From Planctomycetaceae bacterium (lineage in GTDB: Bacteria > Planctomycetota > Planctomycetia > Planctomycetales > Planctomycetaceae): a DNA stretch of 48,346 bases. The position numbers and the translations under genes were made by a program. Positions within the stretch are counted from its first letter, which is position 1. Each line of letters starts with the position of its first letter. The stretch lies in the NCBI GenBank assembly GCA_021732845.1, contig JAKFUF010000120.1, positions 1 through 48,346 on the forward strand, given 5' to 3'. Shown piece after piece: positions 21,101 to 29,094 of the stretch. The notes under the pieces were generated by a model. It ran no database searches. It was not told where the DNA came from and saw only the letters and a list, made by a program, of their open reading frames with translations.

Positions 21101-21505
21101 TGTGCCCAGTGCCATTCTGGCAGCAGCGGTTTGGGTCCCGACTTGGCGGGAGCCACGGGACGGTTCTCGCGCGAGGACCTGTTCATGGCGATCGTCGCGC
21201 CCAACCGCGATGTCTCCCCGCGCTATCAAACGATTCTCGTCGAAACCAAAGCCGGCAAGACCTACACCGGCCTGGTCGTGTACGAGTCCGTCGATGGCCT
21301 GTTGCTGCGAAATGGGACCAACCAGACTTTCCGCATCGAAGCCGCCGATCTCGAATCGAAACGATCGCTGCCCACCTCCCTCATGCCATCAGGCCTGATG
21401 AAGGACTTGAAGGATGCCGACTACGCCGACCTCTACCGCTATCTGAAGACGCTGAGTCTGCAGACGGCGGAAGCTGAACCGGAGGAAGACACCAAGAAGA
21501 ATTAG
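18116..21505 (+). CDS. Propeller-HEAT-cytochrome c protein with Pirellula-type heme-binding domain
   Basis: This is a secreted 1129-residue protein typical of planctomycetes. A signal peptide (VTNLVWSLTCCAIVLLAGTA) is followed by a beta-propeller resembling PQQ/glucose-dehydrogenase folds (about residues 40-375; blocks PHGGVILRMPPDL, DGFRNAYDFDFNT and FAPTDIEVGPDGSLYVA), then HEAT-like helical repeats (about 380-970), then a C-terminal c-type heme domain. The heme motif CAQCH has cysteines at 996 and 999 and the axial His at 1000. The tail (GPDLAGATGRF, then LMPSGLMKDL) is the putative heme-binding domain named for Pirellula and Verrucomicrobium. It probably oxidises a sugar or alcohol and passes electrons to the respiratory chain; the substrate is unknown. 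The start is 18116, or 18137 where AGGA precedes the ATG. Confidence 0.9.
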   Translation: MRKTRIVMFACQRKCVTNLVWSLTCCAIVLLAGTAAGEDLGLAVPKGFTITRYADDALAHDIYSMTIDSLGRVAVAGPGYVKILIDTNNDGKADKALEYADGPETGAQGMCFLGRDLLCTGDDGLILFEDQNGDDQADGPPKTFVRLRTGSEHNAHAVRRGPDGWWYLLAGNTAGISKDYARLPHPPVANPHGGVILRMPPDLTAAEVYCDGFRNAYDFDFNTQGEMFVYDSDGERDVSLPWYLPSRLFHVMPGNSHGWITDSWKRPDYLFDSAPVTAATGRSSPTGTVCYRHTQFPAEYHGSQFVLDWTFGRIFVVPGTRAGDTWKAEATAFVTARGQQGFAPTDIEVGPDGSLYVAVGGRGTHGTVYKITHDNAPKAPVPALLTVKAEAKPDELLNACLTAPQPNSSWSRTRWLVLARKLGAGPFLGAAQDQKLSPAARIRAIEILTELFIGLPANVAEIMATANSPEVRARAAWSLGVKLPPDLPAATWDRYLSDADPLVRRVALESLATTGTSTAPLIKTVAARLNDDSRLVRLAASRLLPAMDSPTFKSVSDATRQLGWKAALANSVGFIARGVAKNDGKPVFIPYGIDIGRRVIVGSHPVELKLEAARVIQLALGDMGPSGPIAPVFDAYASTLDLTKFERELDPLRIAIANVFPTGNRELDIELSRIAAMLESINDDLLNKILAKLTPDSNPIDDIHYLVVAARLPVSIGKAQREILGRALVSLDKKLVDRHLLTDNNWNDRIGELYSRLCEQDSDLPASLLEQPGFGRPAHVTYLSKLPETELPRAIDLFYTAAMKTPDYPWNNDVVFVVGYGKKPEHTRIIRDQFDKFALRMSVLMVLSTKPEEQDRARFAAGLDSGPVEVLTSCVTALEKLPPKKDPEELVSLVKLLRRLGSEKSEFPLREQVVKLLERNTEEKFAFVRGAAGHVPQPEAIDGWTKWVTAQYPTQAAQILGSSDVQESGLKAQLAKIDWEKGDAERGKKLFTSRSCAQCHSGSSGLGPDLAGATGRFSREDLFMAIVAPNRDVSPRYQTILVETKAGKTYTGLVVYESVDGLLLRNGTNQTFRIEAADLESKRSLPTSLMPSGLMKDLKDADYADLYRYLKTLSLQTAEAEPEEDTKKN

Positions 21506-21544
21506 GTGCTGCGAACTTCTCCGCTTCGCACGTTATGGCTCGAC

Positions 21545-22411
21545 TCAATACCGAAAGCACATTGGCCCGAGTTCGGTGTTGCCTTCGCATCGGTCCGCGG
21601 CATCGTGGTCGAGCCCCTGACCCGTCTCAATGATGTGAATTGCGTCCTTCGCCTCCTCGCACATCGGCCACCAGTAGCCGGGTGCAAGGCGGTGATCATT
21701 CTTTGCAATCTCGCGTAGTCGCGGCAGCGCGGGTCGCAGAAAGCGGTTCAGTTGATGGTTGTGCCAGAAATCGCTTTTCGCCAATTGCATGATCACGTAC
21801 ATCGACCAAAATTGAACGTCGATGTCAGCATGGTCCAGCCCGGGCAGCGCTGCGGCCCAGACGCGGCGAAAGATGCTTGTGCGGCGATCTTGGAGTTCGG
21901 ACTGACAACCCAATGCATCGCCAGCATCGCCCCGCAGCCAGCCTGGCAAGTCGGAACGCTCAAATATTGCGACGAGAATCTCTACGGTCCCTGATTGGTC
22001 GCAGGACTTGAGGCCGTGAACGACGGCGTCCAGCCAGTGGACGTCGGGTGCTGCGGTTGCGAGTTCCGCCGAGCCGATTCGGATAAGTTCGTGGGCGGCG
22101 CGGCGCCCCTTCATCCAACCCAACTCGTGCGCGCAGGTGACACGGAACGCCGAATCCGCGTGCATCAGCCGCAACAAGGCCGCTTCGCTGCCAGCAGGCT
22201 TGAATTCCCCCAGCCAGCAAATCCCGAAGTTCTTTAGCTTTGGCGGAAGGCTCGGCAACGCCGCCACCAATTCCCCCAGCGTTGTGATACCCCGCGCCGC
22301 AAGACGTCGGGAAGCGCGAAGTTGTTCGGACTGCCACGCGGTCCGTGGCTCCGCGTCCTGGGCAAAGCGCTGCTTGAGCAGGTCAGTCAGCTTCGGCAGT
22401 CCTGTCGGCAT
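21545..22411 (-). CDS. HEAT-repeat-like protein of unknown function
   Basis: This is a 288-residue soluble, helical protein with no signal peptide. Regular helix pairs such as LGELVAALPSLPPKLKNFGI, SEAALLRLMHADSAFRVTCA and YVIMQLAKSDFW suggest HEAT or Armadillo-like repeats. I do not recognise a family. The ATG at 22411 gives MPTGLPKLTDLLKQRF; a GTG at 22429 would add six residues. It is convergent with the heme protein gene (39-bp gap) and divergent from the adenylate cyclase gene. The codon pattern looks less GC-biased than its neighbours. Confidence 0.6.
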   Translation of the reverse strand: MPTGLPKLTDLLKQRFAQDAEPRTAWQSEQLRASRRLAARGITTLGELVAALPSLPPKLKNFGICWLGEFKPAGSEAALLRLMHADSAFRVTCAHELGWMKGRRAAHELIRIGSAELATAAPDVHWLDAVVHGLKSCDQSGTVEILVAIFERSDLPGWLRGDAGDALGCQSELQDRRTSIFRRVWAAALPGLDHADIDVQFWSMYVIMQLAKSDFWHNHQLNRFLRPALPRLREIAKNDHRLAPGYWWPMCEEAKDAIHIIETGQGLDHDAADRCEGNTELGPMCFRY

Positions 22412-22525
22412 CGACTGTTTTCGTTCCACCTTTTCACCACGCAGTTCTTACGGTAAAAACCGAATTCAACTTGATGCATCATTTGGGTTTTGCTCAGCCC
22501 GAATGGCCTTGCGTGTCCTGGCAGC

Positions 22526-24823
22526 ATGCAATGTTCTTGTGTCGAAGGCCAGCCGTTCAGGGGTCATCTCAGCGTGCCGCACACATCGAAACGCGCAGAA
22601 GCCGATGCCGAATCACTGCTCGCTTTCCTGAACACCCTGGCCGGGCTGCAGTCACTGGACGACCAGCTCGTCGAACTGGTCAAAATGGTGTCGGCGATCA
22701 CCGATGCCGACCGTGGCACCATCTTTCTGCATGACGACACCACCGGCGAACTCTATGTTCGCGTGTCGGAAGGCGGACATATCCCAGAAATCCGCGTCTC
22801 GGATGAGGCGGGCGTGGTGGGGCATGTCTACACCACCGGCGTCAGCCTGATCATTCCGGAGGCGTACGCCGACTCGCGGTTCAATCCCGAGGTCGACGAA
22901 CAGACCGGGTACCGGACACAGAGCATTCTCTGCGTGCCGATCCGTTCGCGCCGTGGCGAACTGATGGGTGTGGCTCAGGCCCTCAACAGCCGCTCCGGCC
23001 GCTTTTCGCAGCACGACCTCGACCAGCTTGAACTGGTGATGCAGCAGGCCTCCATCGTGATGCATGGTTCAGTCTCGGTGGCCCGGCTTCTGGACAGCCA
23101 AAAGAAGGACGCCGAGTTTCTGCATGTTGTCGCGGAGATTTCGTCTGAGATCCAACTGGGGCCGCTGTTGCGGATGATCATTTCGATGGTCACGCGGATG
23201 CTCAGCGCCGAACGCTCGACACTGTTCCTGCACGACCCAAAAACCAGTGAGCTGTACACCGAGGTGGGTGAAGGGCTGGGAGCCACGCGGATCCGCTTCC
23301 CGCACGACAAGGGGATCGCCGGGACGGTGTTCCAAACCGGCGAAACCGTGAACATTCCCTATGCTTACGCCGACCTGCGGTTCAATCCGGCGTTCGACCG
23401 CCAGACGGGGTTCTTCACGCGGTCGCTGCTGTGCGTGCCGGTGCTCAACAAGCGCGGCGCGGTGATCGGCGTGACTCAGGTGCTCAACAAGATCGGCGGC
23501 ACGTTCCACTCCCAGGACGAAATCCGATTGAAGGCGTTCAGCTCGCAGATCGCCGTGGCCCTGGAAAACGCCCGCCTGTTCGAAGATGTCCAGAACATCA
23601 AAAACTACAACGAAAGCATTCTGGAAAGCATGTCGAATGGCGTCGTCACGTTTGACGCCCAGCAGCGGCTGGTCACGTGCAACCAGGCCGGGCAACGGAT
23701 CTTCGGCGTCACCGCCAACGAGATTGTGTCGCAGCCCGCGGCTCAATTCCTCGGGGAGCAGAACGCGTGGCTCCGGGAGAAACTGCAGCGGGTGGAGACC
23801 GAGCGCAAGGCCGCGATCACCATGGACGCGGAACTCGTTGTTGGCAACGAGAAGCGCTCGGTCAATGTGACCGTGCTGCCGCTGACCCGCAGCCAGCGCG
23901 ACAGCCTGGGCTCGATGGTGCTGATCGAAGACATCAGCCGTGAAAAGCGGATGATGTCCACCATGTCGCGGTACATGGATCCGGGCATTGCCGAACGCCT
24001 GCTCAAAGCCGGCGAAGAAATTCTGGGCGGCCAGTCGCAAATGGCCACCGTGCTCTTCTCGGACATCCGTGGGTTCACCACGCTGACGGAAGAGCTGGGT
24101 GCCCAGGGAACGGTCACGCTGCTCAACGACTATTTCACGATCATGGTCGACTGCATCCAAAAAGAAGAAGGGATGCTCGACAAGTTCATCGGCGACGCGA
24201 TCATGGCGGTGTTTGGCACGCCGATCGCGCATCAGGACGATCCCGACCGTGCCGTGCGGGCGGCCATCAGCATGCTTCGCGAACTGGGAGATTTTAATGC
24301 CCTGCGGGCCACACGCGGGCAGAAGCCCATCGACATCGGCGTTGGTCTGAACACCGACCAGATTGTCACCGGAAACATCGGTTCGCCAAGGCGGATGGAC
24401 TACACCGTCATTGGCGATGGTGTCAACCTGGCTTCCCGCCTGGAGGGGGCGTGCAAGCAGTATGGGGCGCACATCCTCATCAGCCAGAACACGCTCGACA
24501 TGTCGCGCGACACGTATCGCACGCGGCAGGTCGACGCGGTGATCGTGAAGGGCAAGACCGAGCCGGTGCAGATCTACGAGGTGCTGGACTACCACACGGA
24601 AGATTCGTTCCCCCACATGCGCGACGTGTTGGAACTGTTTAGAAGCGGGCTCGACCTGTATCACCAGCGGCAGTGGGACAAGGCGATCGCCGAGTTCGAG
24701 CACGGGCTCGAACTGCACCCGCACGACAAGGCGGCCCGACTCTACATCGAGCGCTCCCGCACCATGAAGCTCAACCCGCCGCCCGATGGCTGGGCGGGGG
24801 TGTGGGTCATGGATCACAAGTAA
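22526..24823 (+). CDS. Class III adenylate cyclase with GAF-GAF-PAS sensor and TPR-like tail
   Basis: This 765-residue soluble protein predicts cAMP production under control of small-molecule sensing domains. The order is GAF1 (about 30-175), GAF2 (about 205-350; both contain an I(P)xAYADxRFNPxxDxQTG block), PAS (about 365-480, starting YNESILESMSNGVVTFD), catalytic domain (about 500-690) and a TPR-like tail (LDLYHQRQWDKAIAEFEHGL). Catalytic residues are intact: metal Asp513 in FSDIRGFT and Asp557 in KFIGDAIMA, adenine-selecting Lys553, and Asn634/Arg638 in NLASRLE. These favour adenylate over guanylate cyclase. GAF-cyclase pairs of this kind resemble cyanobacterial CyaB. The start is uncertain: ATG 22526, GTG 22574 or TTG 22490; no clear ribosome-binding site decides. 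Confidence 0.92.
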   Translation: MQCSCVEGQPFRGHLSVPHTSKRAEADAESLLAFLNTLAGLQSLDDQLVELVKMVSAITDADRGTIFLHDDTTGELYVRVSEGGHIPEIRVSDEAGVVGHVYTTGVSLIIPEAYADSRFNPEVDEQTGYRTQSILCVPIRSRRGELMGVAQALNSRSGRFSQHDLDQLELVMQQASIVMHGSVSVARLLDSQKKDAEFLHVVAEISSEIQLGPLLRMIISMVTRMLSAERSTLFLHDPKTSELYTEVGEGLGATRIRFPHDKGIAGTVFQTGETVNIPYAYADLRFNPAFDRQTGFFTRSLLCVPVLNKRGAVIGVTQVLNKIGGTFHSQDEIRLKAFSSQIAVALENARLFEDVQNIKNYNESILESMSNGVVTFDAQQRLVTCNQAGQRIFGVTANEIVSQPAAQFLGEQNAWLREKLQRVETERKAAITMDAELVVGNEKRSVNVTVLPLTRSQRDSLGSMVLIEDISREKRMMSTMSRYMDPGIAERLLKAGEEILGGQSQMATVLFSDIRGFTTLTEELGAQGTVTLLNDYFTIMVDCIQKEEGMLDKFIGDAIMAVFGTPIAHQDDPDRAVRAAISMLRELGDFNALRATRGQKPIDIGVGLNTDQIVTGNIGSPRRMDYTVIGDGVNLASRLEGACKQYGAHILISQNTLDMSRDTYRTRQVDAVIVKGKTEPVQIYEVLDYHTEDSFPHMRDVLELFRSGLDLYHQRQWDKAIAEFEHGLELHPHDKAARLYIERSRTMKLNPPPDGWAGVWVMDHK

Positions 24824-24910
24824 TCGTGGTCTGAGCGAACTGGAAAGCGTGCCACGCATTTTCCTGCGATTGTAGCCCGGTTGCGCCCTGTTTGGCCGCT
24901 GCTCAATTCA

Positions 24911-25049
24911 GGTGACACGCAACGCCGCAAAGGCGCAAAGAGGAAGTTGACATTCCCAACTTTCGCCCCAAAGCATTCCCACCTCGCGCCGTATGTCGCA
25001 CAGGATCTTTCCTTTGCGTCTTTGCGTCTTTGCACCTTTACGTGCCACC
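24911..25049. repeat. Imperfect palindrome with CGCAAAG-type tandem units in the arms
   Basis: The left arm (24911-24946) reads GGTGACACGC, then GCCGCAAAGG and CGCAAAGAG. The right arm (25011-25049), reverse-complemented, begins GGTGGCACG and continues TGCAAAGA, CGCAAAGA, CGCAAAGG. The arms are purine-rich 8-9-nt tandem units facing each other across ~65 bp. The design parallels 2254-2327, with a different unit. Confidence 0.7.
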
Positions 25050-25209
25050 CTCGTTTTTGCGGACCAGTTCGCCTTCCTGCTGGGACAGCGAAAGCACTTC
25101 GCCAGGTTTCTTCCTGCTTTTTCCTCCAAGTGGATTAAGGAATCCCCTGTTCGTTCGTCATGATGGGTGAGCCGCGCGTTTCCGGCGGGCAAAGTGCCCA
25201 AATCGCCTG

Positions 25210-25288
25210 GCGTGATTCTGGGACACCGCCAGCGGATCTGGAGTGAGCGCCAGCAAGCGGATCCGCGACAGGTGTCCCGGAATCACGC
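25210..25288 (+). promoter_or_regulatory. 79-nt hairpin ending 15 nt before the sigma-factor start codon
   Basis: Outer arms 25210-25227 and 25271-25288 pair at all 18 positions (one is G-T). A symmetric 4x4 internal loop follows, then an inner 7-bp stem GCGGATC/GATCCGC (25232-25238 with 25260-25266) around a 21-nt loop. Its place next to the ribosome-binding region suggests post-transcriptional control or a bound repressor, but an unrelated mobile palindrome is possible. Confidence 0.6.
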
Positions 25289-25303
25289 AATGTTGAACAG
25301 GTA

Positions 25304-25813
25304 ATGAACAACAACGGGCACGACAATCGTTCGGGGTGGATCGAAGCGACCCTTCAGCAATTTGAGGGGCCACTCCTGCGGTACGCCCTGCGGCTCACGC
25401 GGAATCTGGAAGTTGCCCGCGACGTCGTGCAGGAGACTTTTCTCAAGCTGTGCCATGAGGATCCGGCCAGCCGGCAATCTCACCTGGCGGAGTGGCTGTT
25501 CACGGTCTGCCGGAACCATGCCATCGACCGTCGCCGCAAGGAGCAGCGGATGAGCACCATGACCGAAGACACGCTGGCCGTCCTGACCGTCCCCCGGTCG
25601 CAGACGCCAGACACGGTGGAGACCGCCGACGCGTCCCGCGCGGTTTTGCAGCACCTGGAACACCTGCCGGAAAACCAGCAGGAGGTGATCCGGCTGAAGT
25701 TCCAGAACGACCTGAGCTATCGGGAAATCAGCGGCATCACGGGCCTGTCGGAATCGTATGTGGGCGTGCTGCTGCACATGGGACTGAAAGCCCTGCGGGA
25801 ACGCCTGACGTAA
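25304..25813 (+). CDS. ECF-type RNA polymerase sigma factor
   Basis: This is a sigma-70 family extracytoplasmic-function sigma factor, 169 residues. Region 2 covers LLRYALRLTRNLEVARDVVQ, ETFLKLC and WLFTVCRNHAIDRRRKEQR. Region 4 covers LEHLPENQQEVIRLKFQNDL, SYREISGITGLSESYVGVLL and GLKALRERL, with a clear helix-turn-helix. The ATG at 25304 has only a weak CAGG upstream, and a large hairpin ends 15 nt before it. The next gene, 180 bp downstream, encodes an anti-sigma-like/VWA membrane protein, the probable regulator of this factor. Confidence 0.95.
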   Translation: MNNNGHDNRSGWIEATLQQFEGPLLRYALRLTRNLEVARDVVQETFLKLCHEDPASRQSHLAEWLFTVCRNHAIDRRRKEQRMSTMTEDTLAVLTVPRSQTPDTVETADASRAVLQHLEHLPENQQEVIRLKFQNDLSYREISGITGLSESYVGVLLHMGLKALRERLT

Positions 25814-25830
25814 TTGCGTCAAGACAAAAG

Positions 25831-25855
25831 TAATTTCAGATTTCAAATTTCACAG
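25831..25855. repeat. Dispersed 25-bp AT-rich repeat, copy B
   Basis: It is 23/25 identical to 10983-11007. It lies between the sigma-factor gene and the VWA gene. Confidence 0.7.
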
Positions 25856-25993
25856 TCTGTCAAGCGGCGTCGAACTGTTGGCTTCGGCTGAGGTGTGCAG
25901 CACGCACTTTCGTCCTGCAAATTGAGCGCTGCTAAAAGCGGTCCGTCGCAAACACAACCAAGCATCCGAACCAAATCCATCCCGGAGCCAATC

Positions 25994-28900
25994 ATGTCTG
26001 AACCGCTGCACCCCGACGACCCGCGGCTCACCGCGTATGCATTGGGCGAACTCAACGCCGACGACCGGCTCCTCGTGGAGCAGTGGCTCGCCGAGAACCC
26101 CGCCGCCCGGACGGACATTGAACAGGTTCAGGCGCTCGCCGTGACGCTCACGGCGCAACTGCATACCGAACCGGTTCCCAGTCTCAGCGGCGTCCGTCCC
26201 GACTGTGTCGCTCTCACACAGCCAGCCACACCAGCAACACGCACGCACCGGGCGTGGCGGAGAGCTGCGATCTCGGTCTCGGCCATGTCTGTCTGCGCCG
26301 TGGGTCTATGGGGCGTCAAAGTGGCTCTGGACCGGCTGGCTCCGCAACCAGTCGACGTGGCTGCCAATCTCGATGCCAGTCACAGCGAAATGCGGTCCAA
26401 AATCAGCTCCGCCGCCATTGGGTCTGGCGGGCGGCCGAACGCTGGATCAGGTCCATCCATCAGCACGCTTCAAGATGAAGAGGGTGTGGAAGAGTTCGAC
26501 CGTGGATCGGTCGCGCGAACTGTGGCTGTGCGCCAGCCCAAGGCTGCGGGGAGCGGCCCAGAATCCAGCGTTGAAGCACAGACGTGGACGGAAGTCTCCC
26601 AGCGGCGCAGCAAGTATTCGCGGAGAGATCTCGCTGCTGAAGGCTCAAAGGCGGGCAATCCATCTTCGATACCCGTGGAATCAGACTCCGTCCTGCCTGT
26701 GGGCACAGAGTACGCCGATCGGGAACCGGCGGCGAAGAATGAACGCGGCTGGAAGCGAGGCGAATCCGGAAAGTCCAGCGGCGACCAGGTTACATCCTTG
26801 GACGTCCAAACCGTTGACGCAGGGCGTCAAGACTGGCGCACTCAGAAATCTGGCGACGAGGCACCATCCAAGGATGGCGAGAAAGGGAACAGCACCGGTA
26901 AGGGATATGATGCCGATGGGGCGCAGCCAGCGGGAGGCGGCGTGCCGTTGGTCCCCACGGGCTCGGACCGACTCGATGTCGACAAGGAGCTTTCAGCCGG
27001 CGGGAAGCCGGGGGCGGCGGGGCCGCGGCCTGCCGGTTCGAAGGGAGGCTCGTCCGAAGTCGACGGACTGGCGACATTGACTGAAGAAGCAGTGACCGGG
27101 CCGCAAAGCAACGTCGACCCTGCTCAACAACAGGGGGCTGTCGCCAGTCTGGCCAAGGGCGAGCCCGCCGGTGAGAAAGGCCGTCCCGTCGAACAGAAGG
27201 GAAACGCCGCGACGACCAAACTGATGGTCACACCGCGGATTATCGTGCAGGAGGAGCAAGCGCAGTTGGCTCGCGTTGAGGGCGAAGCCAAGTTCCGTGA
27301 GTCGGAACGCAAGCCGGCCGAGGAGAACTTTCGGTACGGACGGGAAGCCCAGCGGGAGAGCAACGCCGAAGGTTATGTCGTCCTCCCCGAGCTGCCGTTC
27401 GTCGTCACCGCCGAGAACCCCCTGTCCACCTTCGGCATTGATGTCGACACTGCGTCCTACGCCAACATTCGCCGGTTCCTGCGCCAGGGACAGCTTCCGC
27501 CGGCCGGCGCGGTGCGGTTGGAAGAGATGCTGAACTACTTCACCTACGAAGACCCGACACCCACCGACGACAAGCCGTTTGCCGTCCATGTCGAAACGGG
27601 TGCCTGCCCGTGGACGCCGGGGCACCAGTTGGTTCGCGTGGCCCTGCGGGGACGCGATGTCGATCGCGACAAGCGGCCGCACTCCAACCTGGTGTTCCTA
27701 GTTGATGTCTCCGGCTCGATGCAGGCCGCCAACAAGCTGCCGCTGGTGCAGTCGTCGCTCCAAATGCTGGTCGATCAGCTCAACGAGAACGACAACATCG
27801 CGATTGTGACCTACTCCAACGAGGCCCGCGTGGCTCTCGAATCGACGGCGGGCCACCGTAAGGATGAAATCAAGGCGCTGATTCAAAGCCTGCATGCCGA
27901 TGGCTCAACCAACGGGGCCGGCGGGATCCAGTTGGCGTACCGGATGGCGGCGAGCCACTTCCTCAACGAAGGGACCAACCGTGTCATCCTCTGTACCGAC
28001 GGCGACTTCAACATCGGGGTCTCCAGTGATGAGGAGTTGTCCAAAATGATCGCCGAGAAGGCCCAGAGCGGCGTGTTTCTCAGCGTCTTTGGCTTCGGCA
28101 TGGGCAATCTGAAGGACAGCAAGCTGGAGTCGCTCGCCGACAAGGGGAACGGCCAGTATGGGTACATCGACGACCAGGTCGAGGCCCACAAGGTGTTCGT
28201 CGAGGAACTATTCGGCACGCTGCTGACCATCGCCAAGGATGTGAAGCTGCAGGTCGAATTCGACAAGACGCTGGTCGCCTCGTACCGACTGCTCGGCTAC
28301 GAGAACCGGCAGATGGCCGCCCAGGAATTCCGCAACGACAAGAAGGACGCGGGTGAGATGGGCTCGGGTCATCGCGTCGCGGCTCTGTATGAGATCGCCC
28401 CTGTGGCTGCCGAAGTTTCGGAGGCCGGTGCAAAAAAGGAGCTGGAGGTCTTGGCGGGAGCCGAAACGCCCGTGGGTCCCAGCCGGTTGACCGTCCATGT
28501 CCGCTACAAGCAGCCACGGGCCGAGACGGCGACGGAGTTCCATGTGGCCGGTCCCAACGGGACTGCTGCTCCTTCGCGGGACTTCCAGTGGACGACCGCG
28601 GTCGCCGCGTGGGGGCTGATCCTGCGAAACTCGCAGTTCAAAGGCCAGGCCAGCTTTGACATGGTTCAAGAACTGGCGAGTGCCGCCAAGGGTGAGGACA
28701 GCAACGGCCGCCGGCGTGAGTTCGTCGAACTCGTGGGGCTGTCGAAGGCGTATTCACATCGCTACGAGAGCGAACGCCTGCGACTGACCGGCAGCGAGCC
28801 CGCCCCCACGACTCCGGCTGCTCCCCCTGAAAAATTGAGCGACGAAGCCGCCCTCACAAAGGCGAGTGTGAACGGCAAATACACCCGGCTGGTTGAGAAA

Positions 28901-29068
28901 CTGACCGTCGAAAAGGACTATCTCTCGTACGGGGCCTTCAGTGAGTACGGCCACTGGACCGGCAACTCCTACGCCGGCAACGACCATCTGCCCCAGGGAC
29001 ATTGGGTGTATGTCTACCCGAACTGGTACATTTGGGGGGACATGAAGCAGGAAGACAAGCCGAAATAG
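25994..29068 (+). CDS. Anti-sigma-like N-terminus fused to YfbK-type von Willebrand factor A protein
   Basis: This is a 1024-residue membrane protein. The N-terminus (DPRLTAYALGELNADDRLLV, then EQWLAENPAAR) resembles the cytoplasmic domain of planctomycete anti-sigma proteins, without an obvious zinc HCC motif. One membrane segment (about 88-110, AISVSAMSVCAVGLWGVKVA) is followed by ~320 residues of low-complexity, charged and Gly-rich linker, then a YfbK-type block (NPLSTFGIDVDTASYANIRR, then LEEMLNYFTYEDP), a VWA domain and a DUF3520-like C-terminus. The MIDAS is complete: Asp571, Ser573 and Ser575 in DVSGS, then ADGSTNGAG and CTDGDFN. The ATG at 25994 has GGAG 6 nt upstream. It follows the ECF sigma gene and probably controls it. 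Confidence 0.9.
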   Translation: MSEPLHPDDPRLTAYALGELNADDRLLVEQWLAENPAARTDIEQVQALAVTLTAQLHTEPVPSLSGVRPDCVALTQPATPATRTHRAWRRAAISVSAMSVCAVGLWGVKVALDRLAPQPVDVAANLDASHSEMRSKISSAAIGSGGRPNAGSGPSISTLQDEEGVEEFDRGSVARTVAVRQPKAAGSGPESSVEAQTWTEVSQRRSKYSRRDLAAEGSKAGNPSSIPVESDSVLPVGTEYADREPAAKNERGWKRGESGKSSGDQVTSLDVQTVDAGRQDWRTQKSGDEAPSKDGEKGNSTGKGYDADGAQPAGGGVPLVPTGSDRLDVDKELSAGGKPGAAGPRPAGSKGGSSEVDGLATLTEEAVTGPQSNVDPAQQQGAVASLAKGEPAGEKGRPVEQKGNAATTKLMVTPRIIVQEEQAQLARVEGEAKFRESERKPAEENFRYGREAQRESNAEGYVVLPELPFVVTAENPLSTFGIDVDTASYANIRRFLRQGQLPPAGAVRLEEMLNYFTYEDPTPTDDKPFAVHVETGACPWTPGHQLVRVALRGRDVDRDKRPHSNLVFLVDVSGSMQAANKLPLVQSSLQMLVDQLNENDNIAIVTYSNEARVALESTAGHRKDEIKALIQSLHADGSTNGAGGIQLAYRMAASHFLNEGTNRVILCTDGDFNIGVSSDEELSKMIAEKAQSGVFLSVFGFGMGNLKDSKLESLADKGNGQYGYIDDQVEAHKVFVEELFGTLLTIAKDVKLQVEFDKTLVASYRLLGYENRQMAAQEFRNDKKDAGEMGSGHRVAALYEIAPVAAEVSEAGAKKELEVLAGAETPVGPSRLTVHVRYKQPRAETATEFHVAGPNGTAAPSRDFQWTTAVAAWGLILRNSQFKGQASFDMVQELASAAKGEDSNGRRREFVELVGLSKAYSHRYESERLRLTGSEPAPTTPAAPPEKLSDEAALTKASVNGKYTRLVEKLTVEKDYLSYGAFSEYGHWTGNSYAGNDHLPQGHWVYVYPNWYIWGDMKQEDKPK

Positions 29069-29094
29069 TGCCGTGGCACGGACTGCAGGTCCTC

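Larger units (their letters stand above)
24824..25303. other. Intergenic, 480 bp, with two different palindromic elements
   Basis: No gene is supported. It holds a long imperfect palindrome built of CGCAAAG-like units (24911-25049) and a 79-nt hairpin immediately before the sigma-factor gene (25210-25288). Confidence 0.6.

Noticed and set aside
22490-22525. TTG at 22490 as start of the adenylate cyclase
   Set aside because: It adds 12 residues with no ribosome-binding site, and an ATG follows at 22526.
10983-25855. CRISPR-like array from short repeats
   Set aside because: Only isolated or paired repeats occur, without regular spacers, and no cas genes are present.
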